A DNA stretch of 64,000 bases from Isochrysis galbana (Eukaryota; Haptophyta; Isochrysidales; Isochrysidaceae): contig CM030940.1 in the NCBI GenBank assembly GCA_018136815.1, positions 2,773,915 to 2,837,914 of the forward strand, given 5' to 3'. How positions within the stretch are numbered: position 1 is the stretch's first letter; every line of letters starts with the position of its first letter. The position numbers and the translations under genes were made by a program. The notes beneath the pieces are model-generated. The model had not been told where the DNA came from and ran no database searches. It saw nothing but the letters and a program-made list of their open reading frames with translations. Shown here piece by piece: positions 10,681 through 21,072 of the stretch.

Positions 10681-11581
10681 CATTCAACTATCAGTAAAAC
10701 TGATAGGGTCATGGGGGCCCCGTGCCCCCCTTCCTCCATCGCAGACACCCCCTAGGTGGGCCTGCACACTCAACCTCAGCCCCTGCCTGCTGGCAGGGGC
10801 TGAGCTGACATCACTCTGGCCCAGACCCTCGCCGAGCGCGCGCTGCGCGCCGCACGCACTCGCCTGCACTGGCCCTCGCTCGTACTGACCCCCACTCCAC
10901 CACTGAGCCACAGACCACCTGAGCCGACAGGAAGGCACCCAGGGCCAGCGAGGCCAGCGAGGGAGAGGCAGGAGAGGCCAGGGGCCCAGCCCCAGCCTCC
11001 ACTGCCCCCTGAGCTGGCCCAGCTGGCCCTCTGGGGGGACCCGAGGGGCCCCTCAGAGGGGGGCCATGGCGCGCGCAGGCATCGCACGCCCGTAGGAGAA
11101 CGAAGAGAACGACAAAAAAGCACGACAAAAAAACGACACGATCTGACACACAAAAAGGTAATACTCACGCCTGTTTACGGTATGTTTTCAGGCCGACACC
11201 TCGAGCGACATGCGCGAATGCCGCGAAAGCGCGGCGACACTTGAAAAAGACGCGAGAAGAGGGGGCCGAGACCCCCCAGGGGCACGAAGTGTCACGAGCA
11301 ACAGGCGTTTACGTTTGTTTTGCCACAGGAACACCACACCAGCAGGTCTGGCCCAGCCCACCCCCTGCACTTGGCCCGTTGTAGTGCACGCGGCCCCCCC
11401 CCCCGATACCAAAGACAAAGGAATGAAGGGGGTAGTGTAAGGGAGTGAGTAAACTGGGGTATAGGCGATGTCGTTAGTGAGTACCGTGAGTACGTGGACC
11501 CGTATAGCTAGCATGAGTAGCCCGAATCTTCAGATGTTTTATTATTATTCTTAACAACACTCCACATTCATGCATGATGCT
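10681..11581. repeat. Family B fragment plus a second repeat tail
   Basis: 10700-11100 is a partial, inverted family B copy (CGCAGACACCCCCTAGGTGGG and CCTCAGCCCCTGCC blocks), preceded by the short hairpin TATCAGTAAAACTGATA. The segment 11400-11545 (ACCAAAGACAAAGGAATGAA, GGTATAGGCGATG, TAGCTAGC...GAATCTTCAG) is shared with 40600-40750. No gene is supported. Confidence 0.55.
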
Positions 11582-12333
11582 CAACTAAGTTTATACTTAG
11601 CTCGCCCATGGGGGGGCACGAGCCCCCCCCTCTCTCCTCTCTCCACTCCTCCCCTGCCATGGGGGAGGAACCACCCATCCTCCTGGCACGCCTGATGGCT
11701 TGCCAGGAGGCCACTGCCCTGCTGACCCTCTCCCCCACTGACAGGCTCGCCTGATTCGCCCATCCTGGCCCGGCGTGGCCAGCCCATTGCTCCAACCCCT
11801 CCTCCCCCCCTGTTCGACAGGCAGACAGGTGCAGCGTGGGGGCCCCTGAGGCTCAGGAGCGCCAGCGAGGGAGAGGCAGGGGAGGCCAGGGCCCAGCCCC
11901 AGCCTCCTCTGCCCCCTGAGCTGGCCTCCATGAGCCTCCAGGGTCGTCAATGGGCAGCTGCAGGCCTGCCGCAGGCGCGCCATCGCGCGTGCCGCAGGAG
12001 AGGGGAGAGAGAGCGCGGAGAAGGGGGTGGGCGGAGCTCCGCTCCGCCCACCAAAAAATAGGTAAGTCCCGCACCTGTTTACAGGATAAGACGGGACTGA
12101 GGTCGCCGCCCACTCGGAGACACAGGAGGAAGAGAGGGAACAGATCACCGGGGGGAGGCGCGGGCCACCGGACCATATCTAAGCCCTTCACCCCAATCCC
12201 CCTAGTAGTGCACGGGGGGAGCCGCCTGATGGCGGGGGGAGAAGGGCTGAGAGCGTGGGGGTGTAGAAAGTTTTCCTACGTGAGTAGAGAGTAGAGGGTC
12301 CACGGCTGCGTGCGCGGTGAGACTATGTTTAAT
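11582..12333 (+). mobile_element. Family A retroposon-like element, 752 bp with 15-bp TSD
   Basis: Bounded by a perfect 15-bp direct repeat, TTCATGCATGATGCT, at 11567-11581 and 12334-12348. Head CAACTAAGTTTATACTTAG; internal blocks include ATGGGGGGGCACGAGCCC, CAGGCGCGCCATCGCGCGTG and TAAGTCCCGCACCTGTTTAC; tail ...GCGGTGAGACTATGTTTAAT. There is no terminal inverted repeat and no convincing ORF. Together with the copies at 16070 and 44143 this defines the full-length unit. Confidence 0.85.
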
Positions 12334-12489
12334 TTCATGCATGATGCTATACATGTGCCCCTCGTGCGCGGGCGTGGGCGTAGGGCGCTGTAAGATAGGG
12401 AGGGGCCACATCTCCATGGTGCTACAACACCGTGGGGAAAACAAATGTGTTCACACCTCACCATTTGCTTCTCACAGCGCCCCTTATTG

Positions 12490-14904
12490 TCATTCGTCCT
12501 TCCCGTCTGAAGTGAGGCCCACCAACTCGTGCGGAGAAGACGCGTCCGAATCATCTGCTGTGCACATGCCGGCCCGCCGATTACCTCTCCGGCAAAAACG
12601 TGTGATAAAGCGGAGCAAGATGACGACTGCTACCAACACAAGCAAAGCGGGGAGCACGTCGTTGAGGTCCCAAATGTCATTGAAAATGAAGGATTCGTAG
12701 GCCTGCAAGAACGCCCTGCCTCGGGGGCTCTGCCACAACGCCTCTGGGCCGACAAATGCAGGCAAGAGGCTAGGAAGGGTGCCCATGGCTACGAGAAGCA
12801 AGCCGCATAACAGCTCGCCCATGAAGAATCTCACCACGAAGCGAAAGAAGATGACGCCGGCAACACTTATCAGTGCAATAGCGGTGAGAAGTTGCGAGTT
12901 GAATTTGGCGGCTAGTTCCTCTCGCCCACGTCTCTCCATCTCCGCGAGCTTGCCAAGTGCCGCTGCTGCTGCGGGGCCGACGCACCCACCCCCGAACTCA
13001 TCCCCGTCGGACAACGTCGAGTTGCATTTACCGAGGCGTGCTGCAAGCCTGTTTGCAGACGGAAGCCATGCGGAGCGCGCCGCGTTTAGCATAACTGCGC
13101 ATGAGGTCCAGAGTGAATCGCAACGCGCGTGGGATGCACGGAAATTGGCGTCCTGAGAGATCATTACAAATGGGAAGGATTTGAAGTGATTGACAAATTT
13201 GTCTCATACCATTGCCGCTCCGCTACATGGTGGGAAATCTGTGTAACTCGCGCCAGCTGAGCCTCCCCCCCCCCCCCCCCCCCCCCCTTCCCCCCTTCTC
13301 GTAGAGCTCCTCACCTTGGCAGCAGTCAAGACCTGAGCGGCGCCTTGACGAAGCGACCTCACGTCCGCAACACCAAAGGACTGCGATAAAAGGTCTGACT
13401 CGGCACGCGTGAGCAAGTCGGAATGGAGAGCGATGAGGGCCTTCTCGCGCATGGGGAGGCTCGCGGCCTGCAACTTATCTCGAAAGTCTTGCAGAACTTG
13501 CGATAGAAGCCCGCTGTTGAAGGCATCAATGACAGATGCAGCGCTCGGAATTTTCTGTGCGTTCAGAGCATCTACAAGACGCGTGGTGAGCGCCGCAAGC
13601 ATCTTCCCGTCAAGGGGTTGTTGGGCTGCAAGCTTGGGCTCACTATTCCGCCGTACGAAGCTGCGCACGTCGGCGAGACCCTTGGTGTAGTCAGGGTCAA
13701 GTTCCGAGTGCTTTAGCTTGCACAATTCGGTTCTCTTCGCGTGTGGCTGAGGCAGCCCCAAACCTTGCATATTGCGGAAGAGGGTCAACGCCTGGCGTAC
13801 CTTGTTGAGGGAGATTTCAGCCTCATCTGCAGGGTTCTCCTTTGGTTTCAAAGAGCGTCGCAGATACGCATCAACCTGCTCCCCCTGAAGGAAGTCGCGC
13901 TGCACCAGCCAGAGCAGAGCAGGGGGCGTCCATTCCTCTAGGGCTGCTGTGGCCGATTGGGGCCAGCTGAGCATAGGTGAGCCCACAGAGTTCGGTTGAT
14001 CCCTCTCGGTAAACGTAGATGCGCGTTTTGATGCCCGGCGCAAAAATTCTTGTGAAAGCTGCGCCGAGAAAGCTAGCCGGCTGATGTCAGCTTCTTTGAT
14101 CGTTTCGACAAGATTGTAGATGATTACAGAGGAGACTAACGTTGCGAATGCGAAGATGCGATCGTCGTACACTGACGCTTGTCCCGTGCCCTCGAACCCC
14201 TCCGTGTCGACGTACACTATTGTCGTATTGCCAACGCCTGGCGCGTCTATGCGACGAATTCGGCGCGACAGCCACACGCCTTTGGTCTGTGTCTCACGGC
14301 GATGGCCGACAGTGAATCCGTCAGAACACGCAACATCCATTAACTCATTCAGGAGGAAAGACTTGCCAGTGCGGTATGCGCCGACGACCGACACGAGCGC
14401 CACCGGTCCCTGTAGTGAACCCAGCCAATCGACCCCTTCCGGCTGCAAGACAAGTCGTGTGTGCGAGGAGGTGTCGGGCAGAAGGAGAGCCACAGACATG
14501 TCTTTTGCTAGCTGTGGCCTTTCTTGGTTGGATACGATTTGTGTTGCAGACTGCAGGTTGGTGGGCTTCACTTTGAGCAAGGGCCCTGCCTCAACCTGAA
14601 CGGCATACCGACCTGATTCCAGCCGCTTCTTTACCACACCTCTTCTCCCATTATGTCTCTTCCCCTCCTTGGAGAGAAGGCCATGGACCACAACAGCCGC
14701 CCCCTCTGCAAACTCTGGCGGATGGCTTGCCGTCTCACCGGAAGGGGAGCGAACAAACCCCTGGCGGGCGGTGGCTAGTAGCTCCGACGTACCGATGGCA
14801 ACAGAGGCGGCGGCGGCCCCTCTGCAGAGCCATGCCAGCAGCAGCAGCGCCGCGGAGGGCATGCTCGTCCGCCTTCTCGGCGTGCCGCCCGCCGTCGTAC
14901 GCAT
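12490..14904 (-). CDS. GBP-like dynamin-superfamily GTPase with signal peptide and C-terminal membrane helices
   Basis: Two exons, 14904-13315 and 13152-12490, join in frame (GCCAAG|GTGAGG ... CTCTCAG|GAC), giving about 750 residues. Residues 15-34 (MPSAALLLLAWLCRGAAAA) are a signal peptide or anchor. Residues 67-117 form a small SH3-like module (NGRRGVV...GRYAVQV...KVKPTNL). A guanylate-binding-protein G domain follows: P-loop GAYRTGKSFLLN (about 175), TKGVW switch I (about 207), VDTEGF (about 232) and the GBP-type RD base motif in WLVQRDF. After a helical middle region, exon 2 encodes two hydrophobic segments (IALISVAGVIFFRFVVRFF and VLPALLVLVAVVILLRFI) before a polar tail. Membrane-anchored relatives (atlastin, RHD3/Sey1) remodel membranes; this role is inference. 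A poly-C run (about 13266-13287) lies in the intron. Confidence 0.85.
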
Positions 14905-15667
14905 GGAAAGGCGAGACGGAGTCGAGTCAATAAGTATTCCTAGAGGCTGGCGCTTCTTGGACAAGACGTTTTTCGATGGGTTAAAATAAAATTCGACCCT
15001 AAAACATCTGGAACCCGTTCCCACTGGATGGATGTTGCCCCATGTGATTCCCGTCGCCGACATGTGCTTCTCATTCGAAATGGGATAGATTTTGACTCAC
15101 AGTGACATTTTAGGTGCGCACACGCGCGGAAACAGGAGCTTCATGGACAGGCACGAAGGGGTTGGGGGACAACAAAAGCAAATACTACAACTTCAGGCGC
15201 ACAATACACGATCGGCGGAACCTGTAGACCTTTGCAGCTGCACACACTCGCTCTCTTCTTAGACATCCCTCTCCTCAATTTTCCACAATTCTCACAACCA
15301 GCACAACATTGCATGAAAGCCTTCTCTCCACGGGCACGGACCAGAGCCACACAGTTACTTACACACTTACACACATCGCACATCGTGTCGCATGCCAAAT
15401 GGGCGGCAAGCCGTGCCGTCATTTGCGCCTCGCCGTCGGCCACCTGTTTGCTCCCCGCTGCCTCGCCTGTTCGTCGAGCTGTGCCTGCCCTGTACTCTGC
15501 TCTGCTTCTCAAAACACAAACATCCCGCATACAGTGCACGACTCAATGAGCCAGGCTAGCTAGCTAGCTAGGTCGCCAGCTCGCCGCGCTCTGCGTTCAT
15601 GAGGTGGATTCCCGGTGCATGGCATCATCGAAGGCTCCCATCTTCAACAGCTCCCACTTCACCTTAC

Positions 15668-15829
15668 CATTTGTGGCATGGGGATGGTGGGAAAGGTCTG
15701 CGGTCTGCGGATCTGCTTTCTCGCGCGAACGTAAGCGGCTGCTCTCGTGGCGTCCGCGACGATTCGCGCGCGCTCATCGGTGAGCACATCGCGGGCCTGG
15801 ATAGTGTGCTGGGCCCAGTCACCGTAGGG
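15668..15829 (-). CDS. Orphan internal exon, 54 codons
   Basis: The reverse strand has AGCTAG|CCCTAC at the 5' side and CAAATG|GTAAGG at the 3' side, enclosing 162 bases open in one frame: YGDWAQHTIQARDVLTDERA... then RKQIRRPQTFPTIPMPQM. Composition and flanking splice signals look like a genuine exon. Downstream, GTGAAGTGGGAGCTGTTGAA... (15660-15605) is also open for about 20 codons (KWELLKMGAFDDAMHRES) but needs a frame change or a very short intron. Upstream exons are not visible, and family A sits on the other side at 16070. Family unknown. Confidence 0.45.
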
Positions 15830-16069
15830 CTAGCTGGGAGGCTGTCTGTGGGCCATGGGAGGCTGGGGGAAGGGGGTGTCTTGTCCACGAAGCGCACTTG
15901 TCCACGAAGCGCCAGCCTCTACCTATTTCTCTACTCTAGAGTAGAGTAGTAGAGAAGAGCAGGTAGGGTTCTCTCTACCGGCGCTCCACGAGTCCGCGCA
16001 GTAACAGTAAAGAGCAAGTTGTACTAGTAGTACTTGTGAACGATGCAATCCAACAACTCAGAGAACAAA

Positions 16070-16833
16070 AACCTTTTAATATTCTTACCGCACTCGCGGC
16101 GAATGGAACCACTACCCACTACAAGTAGCACGTAGCATACTCTCTACACCCCCATTCCCCGGCCCTTCTCCCCCCGCCATCAGGCGGCTCCCCCCGTACA
16201 CTACTAGGGGGATTGGGGTGGAGGGCTTAGATATGGTCCGGTGGCCCGCGCCACCCCCCGGTGATCTTTCCCCCCCTTCCTCCTGTGTCTCCGAGTGGGC
16301 GGCCCACTCTGTCTCGTCTTATCCTGTAAACAGGCGCGAGACTTACCGATTTTCCGATTTTCCGGTGAGCGGAGCTCTCGCTCGCGCCCACCCCCTTATT
16401 CCGCGCTCTCTCTCCCCTCTCCTGCGGCACGCGCGATGGCGCGCCTGCGGCAGGCCTCCAGCTGCCCTCTGGCGGCCCCTAGAGGCTCCTGGAGGCCAGC
16501 TCAGGGGGCAGAGGAGGCTGGGGCTAGGCCCTGGCCTCCCCTGCCTCTCCCTCGCTGGCGCTCCCGAGCCTCTGGGGCCCCCAGTCTGCACCTGTTTGCC
16601 TGTCGACCAGGGGGGGGGGGGGGTTGGAGCAATGGGCTGGCCACGAGGGGCCAGGATGGGCGAATGGGGCGAGCCTGTGGGGAAGGGAGTGGGTCAGTAG
16701 GGCAGTGGCCTCCTGGCAAGCCATCAGGCATGCCAGGAGGATAGGTGGTTCCTCCCCCATGGCAGGGGAGGAGTGGAGAGAGAGGGGGGCTCGTGCCCCC
16801 CCATGGGTCAACCAAGTATAAACTTATAGTTGA
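16070..16833 (-). mobile_element. Family A retroposon-like element, 764 bp with 11-bp TSD
   Basis: Inverted full-length copy. Direct repeats CAGAGAACAAA lie at 16059-16069 and 16834-16844. The tail (AACCTTTTAATATTCTTACC as read on +) is at the left and the head (CCAAGTATAAACTTATAGTTGA) at the right. It is highly similar to 44143-44897, including the GTGGCCCGCGCC and CTGGCCACGAGGGGCCAGG blocks, so it is relatively young. Confidence 0.85.
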
Positions 16834-17043
16834 CAGAGAACAAATAAAAGATTTGGCGAAGACCCCCGATACCACCACAAGGACTCGGTAAAGAGAGGTC
16901 GTTTGACTTCATTTGCTACCCCTCGTGGACAGCCGGATTAGAAATCGCGCGCACTTCCAGCTGCTTCCTCGTCACGCATGACGTGGCCGCCGCGCAGCCG
17001 CCAGGGTCGATGGTCGCCGGCGGGCCTCTGCAGAATCCTCTTC

Positions 17044-18391
17044 TCACACTTGTCTTGAAAGGATCGTCTTCAATGAGTGCATTGGATGTATACCGCACTC
17101 CTCGTGTGTCAGCTTGAACTTCTTTTCGATGTCGTAAAAGCTGTGGTACGGGTCAATATACCCCTGCTTTTTTTCGAGCATGAGGTAATGCCTACCGGTC
17201 TTATCAATGGCGTAGGGATACGGAAAGTCGTTCGCTCCTACAGGCGATACGAATGCGACAATCTCGTCGACGGCCTCAAATTCAAACACTTCGATAAATA
17301 ATCTATCTGAGCATTAGTACCACTACTCTCACTAGCCTGGTACTAACACGACAGCCCTCAGCGCACCTGCCCGTACACCTTGGCGCGTGCTGTTGACACA
17401 GATACATACACCTATGCACCCCTCCAAATCTCCCCCCTCGCATGCCCCCGGCTCCCATTCTAACTCTCCACAAGTTAAATTGGGGGAAAACCCATTGAGG
17501 CGGACCGGTCGACGCCGGCCGACTCTCCGGGAAAAAGCACCGGGGGGGGGGGGGGAGGAACCTCTCGTCAAAGAAGAAGAACGGCCCTTACCAGCTCACG
17601 CCGCGAGCGGTTCTCGAGAAATAAGCAACTGCGCCTGGCCCCCCCTGCCTCTCCCTCGCTCGCCTCGCTGGCCTTGGGTGCCGCCCTGAGTCCCCTGTCT
17701 GCCTGGCGACCAGGGATGGGGGGGGGGGTCAGTACGAGAGCTGGCCCATGCGGGCCTGGGAGTGCGGCTCGCGGCCCGCGCCCACTAGGGGTCTGGGCCA
17801 GAATGATGATTGCCCAGCCCCTGCCAGAGGGCAGGGGCTGAGGTTGAATGTACGGGCCCACCCCGGGGGGTGTCCGCGATGGAGAGAGGGGGGCGCGAGG
17901 CCCCCATTGACCCCCACTTATAAAAGTAGGTTGAATTCAAACACTTCGATGCCCACGAAGACGTACTTGAGGTCGCCGATGTAGAAGAGCAAAGAGTTCC
18001 CTGCTTCATTGAGCTTGTTCACTCTGTCGTACCCTCCTGACAATACAGTCAATGGACAGAGGTGGCTGATGCCAACAAACACGTCATTGCACACAAACGC
18101 GTGATGCGAGGCTTCGCCGTGTACATCGACCAAGTGCTTACCGTCATCGCGCTGTGCAACGGACGCGACAAAGCCCACACCCACACCGCCATTGTCACGG
18201 GTCGCGTACTTTTGGACACCGGGGTCAGGGGCGAGAATCCTTCGCCAGTGCTCTTCGAACTCGTGTATACCCGGGTCTCCCGTCTCAGGTGTGGGAGCAG
18301 AGTCATGGTAAAGGAGAGACAAGGCAAGGTCTCTATGTGTCATTATGAGCATGAAACGGAAAAAATCTTCGCGGTTTGTATTCACGGCCAC
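17044..18391 (-). pseudogene. Giant-virus-like hypothetical protein gene, interrupted by family B
   Basis: Two reverse-strand frames (18391 to about 17934, and 17295-17044) are parts of one protein split by a 638-bp insertion. The second part contains FVSPVGANDFPYPYAIDKTG and QGYIDPYHSFYDIEKKF. The SPVG-ND-PYPYAI type of motif is, to my knowledge, found in uncharacterised proteins of nucleocytoplasmic large DNA viruses of protists and algae; this comes from memory and needs a search. The first part (starting MAVNTNREDFFRFMLIMTHR) ends exactly at the insertion site. Frames on both sides of the 17-bp target duplication are compatible, so the gene was intact when the element landed. No function is known. 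It may be an endogenous viral gene or a host gene that viruses acquired. Confidence 0.6.
17296..17933 (+). mobile_element. Family B retroposon-like element, 638 bp with 17-bp TSD
   Basis: Perfect 17-bp direct repeats AATTCAAACACTTCGAT at 17279-17295 and 17934-17950 flank it. Head GAGCATTAGTACCACTACTC, body TGAGGCGGACCGGTCGACGC and ATGGGGGGGGGGGTCAGTACG, tail TTGACCCCCACTTATAAAAG. It is shorter than the 8139 copy, lacking part of the middle. The insertion disrupts a reading frame, which makes the boundaries unambiguous. Confidence 0.9.
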
Positions 18392-18453
18392 TTTTTTGCT
18401 GAGTCTTCTCGTCGAGTGTGTACTCGTCCGGGCCTTTCAGCCCATCTCCCCAT

Positions 18454-18825
18454 TTAGGCCTTGCTCCTCGCCTCCTCGCTCTTCCCGGTCCTCCCACCGA
18501 GTTCCACTCCTGGACATTCCTCTTTGAATATACTGCTTTCCTTCAATGGGGTAGTTTGCCATTCATGCATATCCTGTACATTCAGTTGGTTTAATTTACA
18601 AAGGTTAATTGCTAATTTCACGTATCTTTCTTTTTGTGCTTTCTCAATCCTTTGTATCCTAGCCGTAATATCTTTTCGCAACGATTTGTATTGTATGAGT
18701 GTTGGAACTGATTTGAGAAACGTATTATCATCCGAATGTTGCAACACGTGTCTAGCTTCAGATTCTTTACGTTGTGTCGTTTTATTTTTCGAATGTCTGG
18801 AAATAGCTGCATTCAGAACCCTCAT
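18454..18825 (-). pseudogene. AT-rich reading frame, unknown
   Basis: A 123-codon reverse frame in an AT-rich island (about 18530-18820) that contrasts with its GC-rich surroundings. It encodes Lys/Arg-rich helices (RKDITARIQRIEKAQKERYV, LCKLNQLNVQDMHEW). No family is recognised. Base composition matches the LINE remnant at 58.1-58.6 kb and the exon at 58934-59104, and the adjoining 18907-19085 block is duplicated beside that remnant, so it probably belongs to the same mobile or viral source. Confidence 0.4.
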
Positions 18826-18906
18826 GAGTGTGGTGGAGGGGGTGCTACCTCTAACGACTTATTTTTCTCCTCGTCTCCTCGAGATGTTCACCAACGTCAC
18901 CACAAT

Positions 18907-19035
18907 GAATCCTTGTCGAAGGAGGCCCTCTCGGGGCGCGCCCTCATGCCGAGTCAAGGCGACGCCGTTCTCGTCGCGTACGTGGTGCTCCTGGGCCTCT
19001 CCTTCGGGGTGCTCGCGGGGGGGCTCATGGTAGGG
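18907..19035 (+). CDS. Duplicated exon with one membrane helix (copy 1)
   Basis: Reads LSKEALSGRALMPSQGDAVL then VAYVVLLGLSFGVLAGG, a single hydrophobic helix, and may end at a donor (ATGGTAGG|GTGAGA). The block 18907-19085 recurs inverted at 58625-58812. In the first 70 aligned bases there are four differences: Ala/Thr plus three synonymous changes (AGT/AGC, GAC/GAT, GCC/GCT). The frame was therefore under protein-level constraint. It resembles the start of a transporter, but the family is not identified. Confidence 0.5.
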
Positions 19036-19229
19036 TGAGACTGGAAGAAACCGGAGGGAAAGGAGACCAAATGAAGGCAAGCCGCCTCGCACCGCGACCC
19101 ATAAAAATTGATAAAGATTTTAAATTTAGTATTTAGTGGAGACTATCGAGTCTTGTCCCTTGCAATCACACTTCCTTGATGGGCACATAAGGTACAAGGC
19201 ATTCATCTCTACCCATCTACCCTCAGACC

Positions 19230-20351
19230 TCAGTCCTCGCGTTGCACTTCCATAGCGACAATGCGAAAGCGTGGGGGCGTCATCTCATTTAAGGTGGCAG
19301 GTAGCTTGAGGCTGTAGAGAACGAAGCTCCCACGTGATTTCAGGCGCACGGGTGGGACGAAATGAAGATCGCGTCTAGCGATGCCAGCCATCTCAGCTTC
19401 AAGTCCAGACCGCTCTTCCACCAATCCAAGCTCTTCCGCAATTGTGATACGTCTCACAACGTATGGACAGGCCCCGCCTGTGAGTGCAAGCTTGACCAAT
19501 ATTTGAACGTGGAAGGAAGACGCAAGGCCAGAGATCTCATCGCGCTCTTGCCTCGCGTTGTCTGATGGATTGGACGGGTCATCAAGAGTGGGGAAGCAAT
19601 GCGGACATGGGCCAGCACCGAAAGAACTTTCTACGGATCCCTCCACATCGCGGACTGGCTTCCAACACGACTGCAAGGAACGGGGCATTGAAGGAGCTGC
19701 GAGCAAAAGGAGCACTTTCGTGTCCTTCGCCTTGCCTACAATCGCTAGGAGTGCGCGCCATGAACGTTCACGCTCTGCTAGACGGACCAGCGGAGAGAAT
19801 AGGGGTTCCACGTTGGGCTTCCAAAAGTCGACCGCAGCTTCGCTCTCCTTAGCAGGCAGCCCCTGAAGCTGCTGCAGCAAGGCAATGGCGCCGTACCGAG
19901 CCCACAACAAGTTGAGTGTGCTTGATTGAGCTGAATATACTGCGCCGGCTCCGAGAGCATATAAGCAGCGCAGCCGCTCCTCTAGCCGCTGGCGGTTGAA
20001 CTCCACAATGTGGAGCAAGGTAGCATGTGTAAGCCGCCACAGCTCATGCCGCGTGGGAAGGCGCCGTGAGGTAGCACCTGCGCAGTTGGAAGCCCACGTG
20101 CACAATTGACTGGCTGAGTACGGTGCCTTTGTCGAAGCCGTCGCGTCGCCGAAGGGCGCCTTTTGGCAGGCCATCCGCAGCACAGCAGAGCATTGCTCCC
20201 ACTCTGCCAGGAAAATGCTAGAGATGGCTTCGTTGTCTTCCAGCCGAGCAGGCGACTCTTGTCCTTGGTCGAAAGATGGAGGTGATGTGTATAGGCACAT
20301 ACAGTCCGCCCAAGCCCACGGCACCACTGGCTTGGCGGGGGTAGGGGGCAA
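19230..20351 (-). CDS. Hypothetical protein, about 373 residues
   Basis: Long reverse-strand frame of good protein-like composition without recognisable domain. It holds helical segments (TLLHIVEFNRQRLEERLRCL, LLWARYGAIALLQQLQGLP, ERERSWRALLAIVGKAK) and a possible zinc-binding GPCPHCFP, and ends ...FRIVAMEVQRED. No signal peptide or membrane helix. The first residues (MPPTPAKP) follow a pyrimidine tract (20340-20395) that could instead be a 3' splice site at CCAAGCCAG, so the true N-terminus may be in an upstream exon. Confidence 0.55.
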   Translation of the reverse strand: MPPTPAKPVVPWAWADCMCLYTSPPSFDQGQESPARLEDNEAISSIFLAEWEQCSAVLRMACQKAPFGDATASTKAPYSASQLCTWASNCAGATSRRLPTRHELWRLTHATLLHIVEFNRQRLEERLRCLYALGAGAVYSAQSSTLNLLWARYGAIALLQQLQGLPAKESEAAVDFWKPNVEPLFSPLVRLAERERSWRALLAIVGKAKDTKVLLLLAAPSMPRSLQSCWKPVRDVEGSVESSFGAGPCPHCFPTLDDPSNPSDNARQERDEISGLASSFHVQILVKLALTGGACPYVVRRITIAEELGLVEERSGLEAEMAGIARRDLHFVPPVRLKSRGSFVLYSLKLPATLNEMTPPRFRIVAMEVQRED

Positions 20352-20410
20352 GGGGGGGAGGGGGGGGGGGGGAGGGGCGGAGAGGAAGGGGGTGCGGACA
20401 GCCTAGCACA

Positions 20411-21072
20411 AGCGCAGTCCAGAGAGGAAAAGACGGAGATGGTATGAGCGGGAAAACGGGAGGCCCACGAGAAAGTGAATCTGCCTACCTGGAGTACTAA
20501 CATTAGAGCTCTACTCTTGATAGAGGCTGCCGCTCCGTGGGCACGCCCGCCTCGTGGTTCGTGGATGAGCCCCCACGGTGTATGTGGCCCCCAACTCCTG
20601 GTCGCCAGATGGACAGAGGCTGTGGGGGCGCGCACGTATGGCGCCTGCGAGGCGAGCGAGGAAGAGGCGGGGGGGGCCAGGGGCAAAGCCCCGGCTTGCG
20701 CCCCTCTGCCCTCTGGCTCGCTGAGAGTTGCAAAGCAAGTAAAAAATGTCGGGAAAACATCGGTTTTACGGGAAAACAAATGTTGTCCTGCTGCCGATGT
20801 TTTCGCTGGAAAGCGAAAGCTTATATGTGGAAAACAAGCGAAAAAAGTTGGCTTGAATAAAAACATATGAAAACCAGGGGAAACAGTGGAAAACGCTCGG
20901 TGATAACAAAGATAGCGAACCCCTGGTCCCTGGTGATAACAAAGCGAACCCCTCCCTTGTATCCGGCTCTCGAGTGCCCCCCCCCCCCAATCTACACCTA
21001 GCGGGTGGCTTTCTGCGTTGCACGAGGAGCGTGCGGGACAAGAATAGCCGCACAAATGCGATGAAGGAAGTT
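20411..21072. other. Intergenic, no supported gene
   Basis: Between the hypothetical gene and the GH79 gene. It holds short imperfect repeats (GGGAAAACAT..., GTGATAACAAAG twice near 20900-20945) and a C run at 20977. Frames across it are low-complexity. Part of 20550-20720 resembles the GC-rich repeats elsewhere but is too diverged to assign. Confidence 0.5.

Noticed and set aside
15540-15575. Tandem TAGC run (GCTAGCTAGCTAGCTAG) as an attachment or regulatory site
   Set aside because: A short self-complementary tetranucleotide repeat, best explained as a microsatellite.
16218-16744. Open frames of 150-180 codons inside family A copies, on both strands
   Set aside because: Frames are not conserved between copies (indels and G/C-run length changes shift them) and are Pro/Gly/Arg low complexity.
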